Source: Deltaproteobacteria bacterium
Lineage (GTDB): Bacteria; Myxococcota; Kuafuiibacteriia; Kuafuiibacteriales; Kuafuiibacteriaceae
Direction: 5' to 3'
Assembly: GCA_020632995.1 (NCBI GenBank)
Contig: JACKEN010000008.1
Span: 1 to 64,000, forward strand
DNA length: 64,000 bases
Made by a program: the position numbers and the translations under genes. The notes under the pieces were generated by a model, which made no database searches, was not told where the DNA came from, and saw only the letters and a list, made by a program, of their open reading frames with translations. Of this stretch, positions 36,439 through 44,984 are shown piece after piece. Position 1 is the stretch's first letter. Each line of letters starts with the position of its first letter.

Positions 36439-37371
36439 TCACTCGTCCCGTGGTCGCTGGTCTGCCACCGCGATCCGGGCGGCCAGGCGGGTATTGTGCG
36501 CCACCAGGGCCACGTTGGTGCGCACCACGTCGCCCCCCGAGGCCTGGTCGAGGGCCCCGAGCAGGAACGGGGTCACCGCGCGGCCCTTCACGCCCGCGGC
36601 CTCGGCCGCGGCCAGGGCGCCCTGGATGAGCGCGTCGACCACCGCCGGGTCCTGGGCCTCGGCCTCGGGCGGCGGCTGGCACACCAGGAGGCCGCCTCCG
36701 GCCAGCTGCTCGTACTGCACGGCCATGATCCGGGCCACCGTGGCCGGGTCGTCGACCCGGTAGCTCACCGGCAGCCCCGAGCGCCCGTGGTAGAACGCGG
36801 GGAGCTCCGCGGTGCCGTAGCCGAGCACCGGGACCCCGAGGGTCTCGAGGCGCTCCAGGGTGCGCGGAAGATCCAGCACCGACTTCGCGCCTGCGCACAC
36901 CACCGTCACCGGGTAGCGGGCCAGGGCCATGAGGTCGGCCGACTCGTCGAAGGTGTGCTCGGCCCCCCGGTGCACCCCGCCGATGCCCCCGGTGGCGAAG
37001 ACCCGGATGCCGGCCCGGTGGGCCACCGCCATGGTGCTCGCCACCGTGGTGGCCCAGACCCCGCCCGTTGCCACCGCCACCGCGAGGTCGCGGATGGAGG
37101 CTTTTTCGGCCCCGCCCGCGATCACCCGGGCCAGGAGCTCGCCCTCGAGGCCCACGCAGAAGCGCCCGTCGACCACCGCGATGGTGGCGGGCACCGCGCC
37201 CTCGGCCCGGACCACCGCCTCGAGCTCCGCCGCCACCGTCGCCCGCCGCTCCGCTGGGAGGCCGTGGGCGAGCAGGGTGGACTCCAGCGCCACCAGGGGG
37301 CGGCGCTCGGCGATCGCGTCCTCGACCTCCTCGGTGAGGCGCAAGAGGGGTTGCACTTCGCTCAAGGTCAA
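36439..37371 (-). CDS. psuG: Pseudouridine-5'-phosphate glycosidase
   Basis: The 310-residue protein matches PsuG (YeiN) in length and motifs: ALESTLLAHGLP near the N-terminus, FATGGIGGVHRGAEHT near 125, and CAGAKSVLDLPRTLE near 158 with the Schiff-base Lys. The C-terminal TPFLLGALDQASGG motif is also present. PsuG reversibly splits pseudouridine 5'-phosphate into uracil and ribose 5-phosphate during pseudouridine salvage. The start is TTG, overlapping the upstream gene's stop by 4 bases (TTGA). No pseudouridine kinase (psuK) gene is present here; it is usually adjacent. Confidence 0.93.
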   Translation of the reverse strand: MTLSEVQPLLRLTEEVEDAIAERRPLVALESTLLAHGLPAERRATVAAELEAVVRAEGAVPATIAVVDGRFCVGLEGELLARVIAGGAEKASIRDLAVAVATGGVWATTVASTMAVAHRAGIRVFATGGIGGVHRGAEHTFDESADLMALARYPVTVVCAGAKSVLDLPRTLERLETLGVPVLGYGTAELPAFYHGRSGLPVSYRVDDPATVARIMAVQYEQLAGGGLLVCQPPPEAEAQDPAVVDALIQGALAAAEAAGVKGRAVTPFLLGALDQASGGDVVRTNVALVAHNTRLAARIAVADQRPRDE

Positions 37372-37895
37372 TCCAGGGCGGCCCGGATCATGTCGGCCAG
37401 ATCCAGGACCTCGCTGTCTTCCGCCCGCTGCTTCACTGCCTCGAGGCGCTGGATGAGGAGCATGCGGTTGGGCTTCTTGCCGTCCTCGACCAGGTCGAGG
37501 AGGCGCTGGAGCACCGGGCGCAGGAGCGCCTCGTCCCGCACGTCGAGCAGGCCGGTGAGGAGCCGCGGCTCAGGGGGGAGCTCCACGGCGGCGTCGAGGG
37601 CCGCGCGCAGGGTCTCGTCGTTGGGGGTGGCGTTCAGCGCCTCGAGCACCGCGCGCTTGGCCTTGGACTCCTCGGATTGGGGCCCGAGGGCGGCGCGCAT
37701 GTGCTCGGGGAGCTGGGCGCCCCCCGGCTTGAACAGCTTGTCGAGCTGGGACTTGTAGGCGGAGTACGCCTGCGACTTGCTGGCGCGCTCCCGGTCCCGC
37801 TCGGATGGATCGCGGCGACGACCTCCGCTGCCGCCCTTGTCTCGGGCGGCGTCGAGCTCTCTCCAGCTCTTCTTGGGCCGGTCGTCGCCGGACAA
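37368..37895 (-). CDS. Basic, helical hypothetical protein in the psuG operon
   Basis: A 175-residue protein with a strongly charged N-terminus (DDRPKKSWRELDAARDK, then GGRRRDPSERDRERASKSQ) and a helical, Leu-rich C-terminal half. No family with known function is recognised; the first half (SKSQAYSAYKSQLDKLF) looks like a nucleic-acid-binding or assembly segment. The start is TTG at 37895, two bases after the stop of the next upstream gene (TAG 37900-37898), which shows tight coupling. The frame is also open further upstream, but that would overlap the upstream gene. psuG overlaps its stop by 4 bases. Confidence 0.65.
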   Translation of the reverse strand: MSGDDRPKKSWRELDAARDKGGSGGRRRDPSERDRERASKSQAYSAYKSQLDKLFKPGGAQLPEHMRAALGPQSEESKAKRAVLEALNATPNDETLRAALDAAVELPPEPRLLTGLLDVRDEALLRPVLQRLLDLVEDGKKPNRMLLIQRLEAVKQRAEDSEVLDLADMIRAALD

Positions 37896-37897
37896 GG

Positions 37898-38269
37898 CTA
37901 CTTGCCCTTGCCCTTGCTCTTGCCCTTGCGCGCGCCGACGTCGGCGAACAGGGCGCGCCACTCCACCTCGCTCTTCTTCTGGGAGACGAGGATCGAGTTC
38001 ACGGCGCGGGTGATCTTCTTGCGGGCCACCCGGGGCACCGGGGTGCCGGCCAGGGCGTCGCGCAGGGTGCGCTGGGAGACGCCGCGGCCGAGGCCCGCGG
38101 GCTTCTCGACGCCGGCGTCCGCGTAGGACTTCTTGGCCTTGCGGGCCGCCTCGCGCGCGACCTTCTTCTCGCGGTCGGTGTGGCTGAGGTGCTCCAGCGC
38201 GTCGGAGCGCTCCGCGAGCTGCTCGGCGCTGATGTTGTTCTCGTTGAGGAAGTCAGACAGGTTCGACAT
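37898..38269 (-). CDS. Small basic hypothetical protein, first gene of the psuG operon
   Basis: A 123-residue, Lys-rich protein ending in a tail of GKSKGKGK. It has a conserved-looking core (SQRTLRDALAGTPVPRVARKK followed by ITRAVN) that resembles a short helix-turn-helix or DNA-binding segment. ATG 38269 has a clear AGGAG 6 bases upstream; GTG 38272 immediately before it is also in frame. Transcription order is this gene, the 175-residue gene, then psuG, with gaps of 2 and -4 bases. Function unknown. Confidence 0.65.
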   Translation of the reverse strand: MSNLSDFLNENNISAEQLAERSDALEHLSHTDREKKVAREAARKAKKSYADAGVEKPAGLGRGVSQRTLRDALAGTPVPRVARKKITRAVNSILVSQKKSEVEWRALFADVGARKGKSKGKGK

Positions 38270-38414
38270 CACGTGCTCCTACTTCGCCGGCCCGATCCCG
38301 CGCCCCCATTGGCGCGGCGTTGTGGTGGGCTCCGACGGTTCGCGCTCGGCACCTGGGGCACCGAAACGAGGCGGCGACTTTACCCAGGGGGTCCGGGCTG
38401 TCAACCTCGCGCGC

Positions 38415-39569
38415 ATGGTCGACCCCGGCTTCCAGGCCCTGGCGGCCCGCCTGGAGGCTGGCCGCGCCGACCCCCTCGGCCTGCGCGCCCAGCGCCTCAC
38501 GACCCTGGCCGCGCCCTGCTTCGGCGAACTCACCGCGCTCCCCGAGGCCGCTCCGCCCCCCGCCGCCCCAGCGCTGTTGGCGCCCCACCGGGTCCGGGCC
38601 GCGGTGACCGAGGCGGCCAAGGAGGTGGTGGACGGCTTCTTCGCGGCCGAGCTGGACCGGCTGGCCCCCCACCTGGCCGAGCACGTCACGGTGTGGGGCC
38701 TGGGGCGGCTCCAGGTGGCGCCGTCGGCTGCGCTCCTGAACGCGTTGGACGGCGCCCACCCCCAGGCGGTGCAGGTCATCCCGTCCGACTACCGGAGCTA
38801 CCAGCCGGCGGAGCTGCGGGCGGTGCTCCCCCGCGGCCACGGCGCCTTGATGGCGGCCGCCGTCGCCCATCGGCCGGGCGCCCTCGCGATCACCGCGCGC
38901 CTCGAGGGCAAGGCCGGGGATGAGGGCCGGGTGGTGGTCTTCGCCGCCCCGGACCCGGGCGGGACGACCTGGCGGATCTGCAGCCTCCCGCTCCCCAGCC
39001 CCGACGACGTAGTGGTGGCGGGGGCGCGGCTCAGCGCGGGCGAGGACCTCGCGCTCCGGGTGGCCGACCGGGTCGCCCGCGCGGTGTGGCTCGGCCAGGC
39101 GCCCCTCGTCACCGCTCAGCGCAACGACCTGATGCGGGTGGTGTGGTGGGGGGGCGAGGCCCTGGCCCCCGAGGCGGTACCCGAGCGGGTGGCGGCCCGG
39201 GAGGTCGAGGCGGCCTCGTGGTCGGTGTTCGGCCGGCCCGAGGAGGTGGCGCGCCCACAATCCATGGGGTCCCGGGCCGGCGGAGCCGTCCCACCCCTCT
39301 CCGCCGGCTTGCGCCCGGCTGCGCGCTCCGCTTGCGAACTGGCCTCGGAGCAGCTGCGGGAGGTGGAGCGAGCGGCCGAAAAGCACTGGCGCGCGCGCTG
39401 GGTCGACCTGCGCCCGCGCTGGTTCCGGGTCCCGGTGGGGCGCTGGGACCCGGAGGCCCGGTCCACCGTGCCGCACACCGAGCTCGTCTGCTTGTTGCTG
39501 CGTCAGGAGGACCGGGACGTCCGGGAGGAGACCCGCCAGGTGTGGCGGGTCGGGGGGATCTGGCTCTAG
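38415..39569 (+). CDS. Hypothetical protein carrying an in-frame palindromic repeat insert
   Basis: A 384-residue protein with no recognised domain, signal peptide or membrane helix. Residues 1-280 are Ala/Val/Leu-rich alpha/beta sequence (GARLSAGEDLALRVADRVAR). Residues about 285-308 (GSRAGGAVPPLSAGLRPAAR) come from a dispersed repeat whose second copy lies outside genes at 57431-57502. The protein then continues in the original frame (LRPRWFRVPVGRWDPEARS). ATG 38415 is chosen as the first start after the divergent promoter region; the ORF could extend upstream. It ends with its stop overlapping that of the convergent Gly-rich gene. Confidence 0.6.
   Translation: MVDPGFQALAARLEAGRADPLGLRAQRLTTLAAPCFGELTALPEAAPPPAAPALLAPHRVRAAVTEAAKEVVDGFFAAELDRLAPHLAEHVTVWGLGRLQVAPSAALLNALDGAHPQAVQVIPSDYRSYQPAELRAVLPRGHGALMAAAVAHRPGALAITARLEGKAGDEGRVVVFAAPDPGGTTWRICSLPLPSPDDVVVAGARLSAGEDLALRVADRVARAVWLGQAPLVTAQRNDLMRVVWWGGEALAPEAVPERVAAREVEAASWSVFGRPEEVARPQSMGSRAGGAVPPLSAGLRPAARSACELASEQLREVERAAEKHWRARWVDLRPRWFRVPVGRWDPEARSTVPHTELVCLLLRQEDRDVREETRQVWRVGGIWL
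39266..39336 (+). repeat. Dispersed palindromic repeat, copy A (inside a CDS)
   Basis: About 71 bases matching 57431-57502 (opposite strand) at most positions. It contains a perfect inverted repeat GCCGGCGGAG-N13-CTCCGCCGGC, so it can form a hairpin. Inserted in frame it encodes GSRAGGAVPPLSAGLRPAAR. The properties recall rickettsial palindromic elements, short mobile hairpins tolerated inside coding sequences. Confidence 0.75.
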
Positions 39570-39979
39570 GCCGCTGCAGTCATGCCAGCGCCGCTGGCGC
39601 CGCCGCCCGAGCCCATCATCGCGCCGCTCAGGGCGCTCGCGAGGCCGGGCATCTGCTGCAGGGCGGCCATCAGCGCCTGCGGGTTCTGCTGCGCCAGCTC
39701 GCGCAGCTTCTTGAGGAGCTCCAGCGGGTCACTCTCGCCGGACTCACCGCCCTGGGCGCCCTGGGCACCCTGCGCACCCTGGGGGGCCTGCTTGCCCTGG
39801 CACTTGCCGCCGCTCTGGGGGTCGAGCCCGAGCGCCTCGGCCAGCTGCTTGAGGAGCTTCATCGCGTCCTGGATCCCGCCCTGGCCCTGGCCGAGCGCGT
39901 CCAACCCGCCCAGCCCGCCCTGCGCGCCGATGCCGAAGTTGCCGCCGAGGTTCCCGCCACCGATCTGCATTCCTGCCAT
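39566..39979 (-). CDS. Small Gly-rich, harpin-like protein
   Basis: A 137-residue protein with Gly-rich ends (MAGMQIGGGNLGGNFGIGAQ at the start; GAMMGSGGGASGAGMTAAA at the end) flanking two amphipathic Leu-rich helices (IQDAMKLLKQLAEALGL and LELLKKLRELAQQNPQAL) and a GAQ repeat. Overall composition is that of harpin-type secreted proteins of type III systems, although a Cys is present and no secretion genes lie nearby. Alternatives are a structural or particle-forming protein. It is 226 bases downstream of the coupled three-gene unit ending at 40206 and on the same strand. Confidence 0.55.
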   Translation of the reverse strand: MAGMQIGGGNLGGNFGIGAQGGLGGLDALGQGQGGIQDAMKLLKQLAEALGLDPQSGGKCQGKQAPQGAQGAQGAQGGESGESDPLELLKKLRELAQQNPQALMAALQQMPGLASALSGAMMGSGGGASGAGMTAAA

Positions 39980-40205
39980 TGTCTCTCCTGAGGCGGTCGG
40001 CCCTTCCTGGGCCGCCGCACGTCCGTGGTTGTGGTGGATCCGTCATCGGGTCCAGGGGTGTCGGGTTGCGGAGAAAACGAAGAAATCATGAGGCCTTAGC
40101 GTAAACGACGTGATCCCCTGTGAGGGGGTGTGACCGGTGTGCACACCTCCTCCACCATACCTACGTGACCCTAGTCTCACAGGAGGTTTCAGGGTGTGGG
40201 AATGG

Positions 40206-40679
40206 TCACCGGGCCACGTGCAGCATGCTCATGGCGGTGCGGAACTCGTCCTCGCTCATGTGGTCGCCGCAGTTGGCCTTCACCATCCGGCCGAGCTCCG
40301 CGAGGCGGGTCTGACCGGCGGTGGAGCTGGTGCGGGCCGCGGAGGGGATCTCGTAGGTGTAGAAGCGCTGGGCGCGGTCCAGGGCGGCGCGGCTCGCAGG
40401 GTCGAGCTCGGAGAGGGGTCGGCGAGGCAAGGCGGGCGGGGTGTGGGCGAGCTCCGGGAAGCCCTCCGCCTTCAGCCCGGCGTTCAGGCGCGCGAAGTCC
40501 ACCTGCTCTTCGTCGAAGCCGCGCACGTAGGTCGTGAGGCGGTCCACGATGTTCTGCCGCTCCACCGGGTTGGCGGACTCCCGCAGCTGGCGGAGCATCA
40601 CGTCGATCACCAGTCGGGTGCGGCCCGTGAAGTCGAAGTCGGCCCGACGGAGGCCGCCGGCCTGAATCGGAGTGCTCAT
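40206..40679 (-). CDS. Small protein with the shared C-terminal module (third gene of the unit)
   Basis: A 157-residue, mainly helical protein. ATG 40679 overlaps the upstream stop (ATGA). Its last 35 residues (LAELGRMVKANCGDHMSEDE, RTAMSMLHVAR) match the last 35 of the 79-residue protein at 41101 (DGMVRAMTGQFMSDDEYRT, AMSMLHTAR). The shared module ends at the stop codon. The remainder resembles no known family. The coupled order of three small genes suggests that the products work as a set. Confidence 0.6.
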   Translation of the reverse strand: MSTPIQAGGLRRADFDFTGRTRLVIDVMLRQLRESANPVERQNIVDRLTTYVRGFDEEQVDFARLNAGLKAEGFPELAHTPPALPRRPLSELDPASRAALDRAQRFYTYEIPSAARTSSTAGQTRLAELGRMVKANCGDHMSEDEFRTAMSMLHVAR

Positions 40680-41104
40680 CGCTCCCCCTTCTTGCCCTTC
40701 GCCGGGGTCATGCCCAGCAGGTCGAAGCGCGCCGCGGGGCCGCTCTTGGCCTGGCCCTCCTTGGGGGCCGAGCGGGCCTGGTATTGCTTGGCGATGTCTT
40801 GAGCGAAGTCGCCGGCGGCGAGCTCGGCGCTGCCCGCGCCTGCCTGGAGGGCGAGGGCCTGCAGCGTCGCGCTCGTGATCCCCGCCGCCTTGAAGCGCGC
40901 CTCGATGGTATCGCCCCAGGTGCTCTCGTCGGGTCCGAGGCTCTCGAAGAACTCGGACACCGTCTCGAGGACGCCCTCGGGCGTCTGCGCACCCTCGGGC
41001 GCGTGCTGCATCAGCGCCCACGCGAAGACGGGCAGGAGCACCTCTCGCTGAGCGGCGGGCAGCTCGGTCACCGCGGCGGTCAGCCGGATGATCGGTGTGG
41101 TCAT
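40676..41104 (-). CDS. Small hypothetical protein, second gene of the coupled unit
   Basis: A 142-residue protein with helical segments (AAVTELPAAQREVLLPVFAW, then ETVSEFFESLG) and a Lys/Gly-rich tail (TPAKGKKGER). No membrane helix, signal peptide or known domain. It overlaps the gene before it and the gene after it by 4 bases (ATGA at both ends). It lacks the C-terminal module of its two neighbours. Function unknown. Confidence 0.6.
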   Translation of the reverse strand: MTTPIIRLTAAVTELPAAQREVLLPVFAWALMQHAPEGAQTPEGVLETVSEFFESLGPDESTWGDTIEARFKAAGITSATLQALALQAGAGSAELAAGDFAQDIAKQYQARSAPKEGQAKSGPAARFDLLGMTPAKGKKGER

Positions 41105-41340
41105 TTACCGAAGTTCCTGGCGGTGTGGAGCATGGACATCGCCGTCCGATACTCGTCGTCGGACATGAACTGGCCAGTCATCGCGCGGACCATCCCGTCC
41201 ACCTCGGCCATGGCGCGCAGGTTGCCGGGGGCGAGGCCGTTCGGGTTCTGCAGCTGCGAGGCCTGGGTCCGGTACGTCCGCGCGTTCCATTGGGCGTGGG
41301 ACAGGGCAGTGAGTCGGTTGGAGTCGCCAGTCTTGGTCAT
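41101..41340 (-). CDS. 79-residue protein with the shared C-terminal module (first gene of the unit)
   Basis: A very small protein whose N-terminal half (SHAQWNARTYRTQASQLQNP) is polar and helical. Its C-terminal half is the MSDDEYRTAMSMLHTAR module also found at the end of the 157-residue protein at 40206. It opens the three-gene unit and is preceded by a short gap to the divergent histidine kinase gene. Length and layout suggest a secreted substrate or an adaptor; nothing shows it directly. Confidence 0.55.
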   Translation of the reverse strand: MTKTGDSNRLTALSHAQWNARTYRTQASQLQNPNGLAPGNLRAMAEVDGMVRAMTGQFMSDDEYRTAMSMLHTARNFGK

Positions 41341-41497
41341 GGTGTGTCAGTCCTCGAAAGCTACGCGAAATGTAGGACATAATGCTAGCCCCAGCAGGCG
41401 AGCCCCCATCGGATGATCTGATGGAATCGGTGGTGTGAGCAGGGGTATCCCGGGCGTTGAAGGCGGATCTGCTATCATCGCCGTCAAGGAGGAGGGC

Positions 41498-42866
41498 ATG
41501 CGCCGCCTTGCTTTGGCAGCCGAGGGGCACGCCGTTCACCCGGGCCCGGGTCGGAGCGTCGCCCGGCCTCGCGCTGCGGCCGGAGGGACTCGCGCCGGCC
41601 GGATCAGCCGCTGGGGCTTCCTCCTCACCGCCGTCGCGCTGATCGCTGCGCTGGTGGGCACCGGTTTGTCGGTCTACTTCGCGGTGCAGAGCACCACCGC
41701 GCCGCTGGTCCACATGCAGTCACGAGAGCTGCTGGCTACCACTCGACACGCGCTCCACCAGTCCGACGTGCTCACCCCCGAGTTCGTCGAGCAGCAGCGG
41801 GCCAAGCTCGCCAAGGAGGGCGTACGAGTGATCCAAGTGCTCGACCGGGGTGAGGCGCTGGTGCAGGCAGGGACGCCTGCGTCCACGCAGTGGACCAAGG
41901 CCGACCCCGAGCCGGACGGGCGTCTGGAGCTCGGCCCGGGCATGCGGGCGCGGGTGCACGGGCCCTTCATCGGCCCCGGCCAGGGGCGCGGGTTGGCGTG
42001 CGCGCACCGGCGCGTCGATGGAGGAGCCGCTGCCGTGGCAGCACCTGGCCAACGCCACGATCGTGGTGGAGTTCGAGCCGCAGGAGGTGCAGCACCTCGC
42101 CTCCCACGCCTTCGCGACCCTCGTGATGAGCGCGTGCGCGGCGGTGGTGCTCCTGTTGGCCACGGTGGGCTTCTGGCGCTCTCGGTCCGAGCCGAGCGCG
42201 CGGACGTACGGTCCGCTCGGGATCAGCAGCTCAAGACCCTCGGCAAGATGTCCGCGGTGCTTGGGCACGAGCTCAGGAACCCGCTGGCCGGCCTGAAGGG
42301 GCACGCGCAACTCATCCTGCGCAAAGCCCACGGACGAGCAGGGCGTGCGCCGGGCGGCGGAGACGGTGGTGCGGGAGGCGGTGCGGCTGGAGCAGCTGGC
42401 CAACCAGATCCTCGAGTTCGCGCGCACCGGCGAGGTGGTGCCTGCCCCGGCGGACCCCATGCTGGTGGCCCAGGCCGCGGTGGAGGCGGTGGCGAGCCCG
42501 CGGGTCCGGCTCATCGCGCAGGACACCTTGCCCACCTGGCCCCTGGACCGGGCGAGGATGGAGCAGGTGCTCGTCAACCTGCTCCGGAACGCGCTGCAGG
42601 CCTCGGGCGACGACGCCGAGGTGGAGCTCGAGGTGGCGCGGGTGGACCGCACGCTGATCTTCGAGGTGCGCGACCGGGGTGAGGGCCTGGTGCCGGGCAC
42701 GGAGGAGGACCTCTTCGAGCCGTTCGTCACCCACCGGGCCAAGGGCTCGGGGCTCGGGCTCACGTTGGCGCGCGAGATCGTGCAGGGCCACCACGGGCGC
42801 ATCGAGGCCATGAACCGGCGGGGAGGGGGCGCGGCGTTCCGGGTGAGCGTGCCGCGGGGAGGTTGA
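41498..42866 (+). CDS. Sensor histidine kinase (frame broken by three indels)
   Basis: ATG 41498 follows a clear AGGAGG (spacing 5). The first frame gives an N-terminal helix (WGFLLTAVALIAALVGTGLS) and a periplasmic sensor domain. The second helix (VMSACAAVVLLLATVGFW), HisKA box (LGHELRNPLAGLKGHAQL) and ATPase core (GSGLGLTLAREIVQGHHGRI) then follow in shifted frames, with changes near 42000, 42177 and 42330. Piecing the frames together gives a complete two-helix membrane kinase. The NtrC-type regulator follows 1 base downstream, so the two form a two-component system. The indels are probably sequence errors, otherwise this is a pseudogene. Confidence 0.75.
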
Positions 42867-42867
42867 G

Positions 42868-44201
42868 ATGGAGCGAATCCTCATCGTCGACGACGAAGAG
42901 AGCATCCGCACCTTCATCGGCGCGGTGCTCGAGAGCGAGGGGCTGAAGGTCACCCTCGCCGAGGACGGCGACGAGGCCGCCCGCCTGCTCCAGCAATACA
43001 ACTTTCACTTGATGGTCACCGATCTCCGCATGCCGGGCCTGGACGGCATGGCGCTGCTCCGCAAGGTCCGGGCCGAGGAGCCGGAGATGGAGGTCATCGT
43101 CCTCACCGCGCACGGCACGGTGGAGAACGCGGTCGAGGCGATGAAGCTCGGGGCCTTCGACTACCTGACGAAGCCCCTGAGCGGCCCGGACGAGATCGCG
43201 CTCACCGTCATGCGCGCCCTCGAGCGGCGTCGGCTGCGCGAGCACCGCCACCGCGCGGACGTCCACGCGGCCCAGTGCCCCGCGCTGGTGGCCCGGGATC
43301 CGGCGATGGCGGCGGTGGTCGAGCAGGTGCGGAAGGTGGCCGCCACCGACACCACCGTGCTCCTGCTGGGCGAGAGCGGCACCGGCAAGGAGGTGGTGGC
43401 GCGCACCGTGCACCAGCTCAGCCGCCGCCGCGAGGGGCCGATGGTGGCGGTGAACTGCGCGGCGCTCTCGCCGTCGCTCCTCGAGAGCGAGATGTTCGGC
43501 CACGAGCGGGGCGCCTTCACCGGGGCCACCACCAGCCACCGGGGGCGCTTCGAGCTGGCCGACGGCGGTACCCTGTTCCTCGACGAGGTCGGGGACCTCG
43601 CGCCGGAGTTGCAAGCGAAGTTGCTCCGGGTGCTGGAGCAGCGGCGCTTCGAGCGGGTCGGGGGCAGCCGGGAGATCGAGGTGGACATCCGGCTGGTGGC
43701 CGCCACCAACCACGACCTGCTCGAGGAGATGCGGGCGGGGCGCTTCCGCGAGGACCTCTACCACCGGCTGGCGGTGTTCCCGATCCGCATCGTGCCCCTG
43801 CGCGATCGACCGGCGGACCTCGAGCCGCTGGCCGACGCCCTCTTGGAGCGGATCGCCCGCCAGCTGGGGCGCGCGACGCTCGTCCTCAGCGCCGCCGCGC
43901 GGGCGCGCCTGGCCGCGTACAGCTGGCCCGGCAACGTGCGGGAGCTGGCCAACGTCCTGGAGCGGGCGGCGCCATCCTCGCGGATGGGCCGGTGATCGGG
44001 GCGGAGCACCTCAGCCTGGAGGCCGGGGCGGTGCAGGGGGGGGGCATCCCGCTCCCCGCGGTGACCCTGGATGAGCTGGAGCGCGAGGCCATCCGGCAGG
44101 CGCTGGTCGCCACCAGCGGGCACCGCAAGAACGCCGCAGCCCGGCTCGGCATCGGGCTGCGGACGCTCTACGACAAGCTCAAGCAGCACGCCCTGGAGTA
44201 G
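42868..44201 (+). CDS. NtrC-family sigma-54-dependent response regulator (one frameshift)
   Basis: A receiver domain (ILIVDDEESIRTFIG, LMVTDLRMPGLDGMALL with the phospho-Asp) is followed by an AAA+ sigma-54 interaction domain: Walker A GESGTGKEVVARTVH near 170 and GAFTGATTSHRG near 212. A C-terminal Fis-type helix-turn-helix (GHRKNAAARLGIGLRTLYDK) completes the plan. A one-base loss near 43970 shifts the frame just after LANVLERA. It partners the preceding histidine kinase and should activate sigma-54 promoters; the target is not evident. Confidence 0.82.
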
Positions 44202-44203
44202 GG

Positions 44204-44665
44204 CTACCAGAGCGGCCGGCAGGTGACCGGATCACGCAGATCCAGGGTGTCACCGTTGACGGTGATGCTCAGGATCACCGGGTACTCGCTCGTGCTGATC
44301 TCGGTGACCACCACCTCGACGGCGTCGCCCACCACCGGACGCGCCATGTCGTTCCGGAACCAGTACCAGACCGGGCCCAGACCGTAGACGGTCTCGAGGC
44401 CATCGACGGTGTCGATGGTGATCCCCATCCCCGCGCCGAGGCTGTCCACCACGCCGGCGATGGTGACCGGCTCACCCACACAGATCGTCAGCAGACGAAG
44501 TCGCGGATGAAGGTTCAACCGCAGCCCACGACCGACCGTCAGCGCCTCCTCGCTGCTGTTCGTGGCCAGGGCTTCGTCACTCCCCGGGTCTTCACCGCAC
44601 CCCGGTGCCACTGCGGCGGCCAGGGCGACGGCCAACGAGGCAACAACTGTCTCGAGTGCTCTCAT
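44204..44665 (-). CDS. Small lipoprotein
   Basis: A 153-residue protein with a lipoprotein signal peptide ending APGC (MRALETVVASLAVALAAAV, then APGC) and an Asp/Glu/Ser-rich linker. The rest is beta-rich (VGEPVTIAGVVDSLGAGMGI, GDAVEVVVTEISTSEYPVIL) and resembles no known family. It converges with the regulator gene, 2 bases apart. It is probably anchored in the outer membrane or periplasm. Confidence 0.65.
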   Translation of the reverse strand: MRALETVVASLAVALAAAVAPGCGEDPGSDEALATNSSEEALTVGRGLRLNLHPRLRLLTICVGEPVTIAGVVDSLGAGMGITIDTVDGLETVYGLGPVWYWFRNDMARPVVGDAVEVVVTEISTSEYPVILSITVNGDTLDLRDPVTCRPLW

Positions 44666-44984
44666 GATCCCACTTCCTTCCTGGTTCACAGCAGGAACTC
44701 CTGTGCCTGCAAATCTCCTGCGCAAACCCACACGGGGCGAGTGCACCGATCGTGCCGAGCCAGCGTGATGGTCTCGCGCGCTTCGCCCTCGGGTCGGACC
44801 CCGAGTGAAGGACAGCCTGCGACTGCGGGAACCGCACCCGATCGCGCGGATTCCGCACTCGGTCGACTCTGCCGGAGCGCGGGGCGGAACCGTTGATCTC
44901 GCCCGCGACCCCAAAGGCGGCGTTGGACCGTTGCCCCGGCGCGTCATGGGGCGTTCAATGGACGTAGCGGACTGAGAGGTCGAA
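44666..44984. other. Intergenic region between the small lipoprotein and the mlaE-like gene
   Basis: A 319-base divergent gap with no gene found. It should contain promoters for both flanking genes, but no convincing hexamers or sigma-54 site were seen. Near 44830-44870 a CCGCAC.CGGTCG-type word is repeated directly. A GGAAGGAAG ribosome site for the minus-strand lipoprotein lies just above 44665. Confidence 0.4.

Noticed and set aside
39980..40205. A gene or strong terminator in the 226-base gap upstream of the harpin-like gene
   Set aside because: Only a short CCCCTGTGAGGGG-type hairpin was seen, with no T-run, no ORF with a start and no clear promoter.
42345..42866. Separate small ATPase-domain gene
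   Set aside because: It is the C-terminal half of the histidine kinase displaced by an indel; there is no ribosome site at its first ATG.
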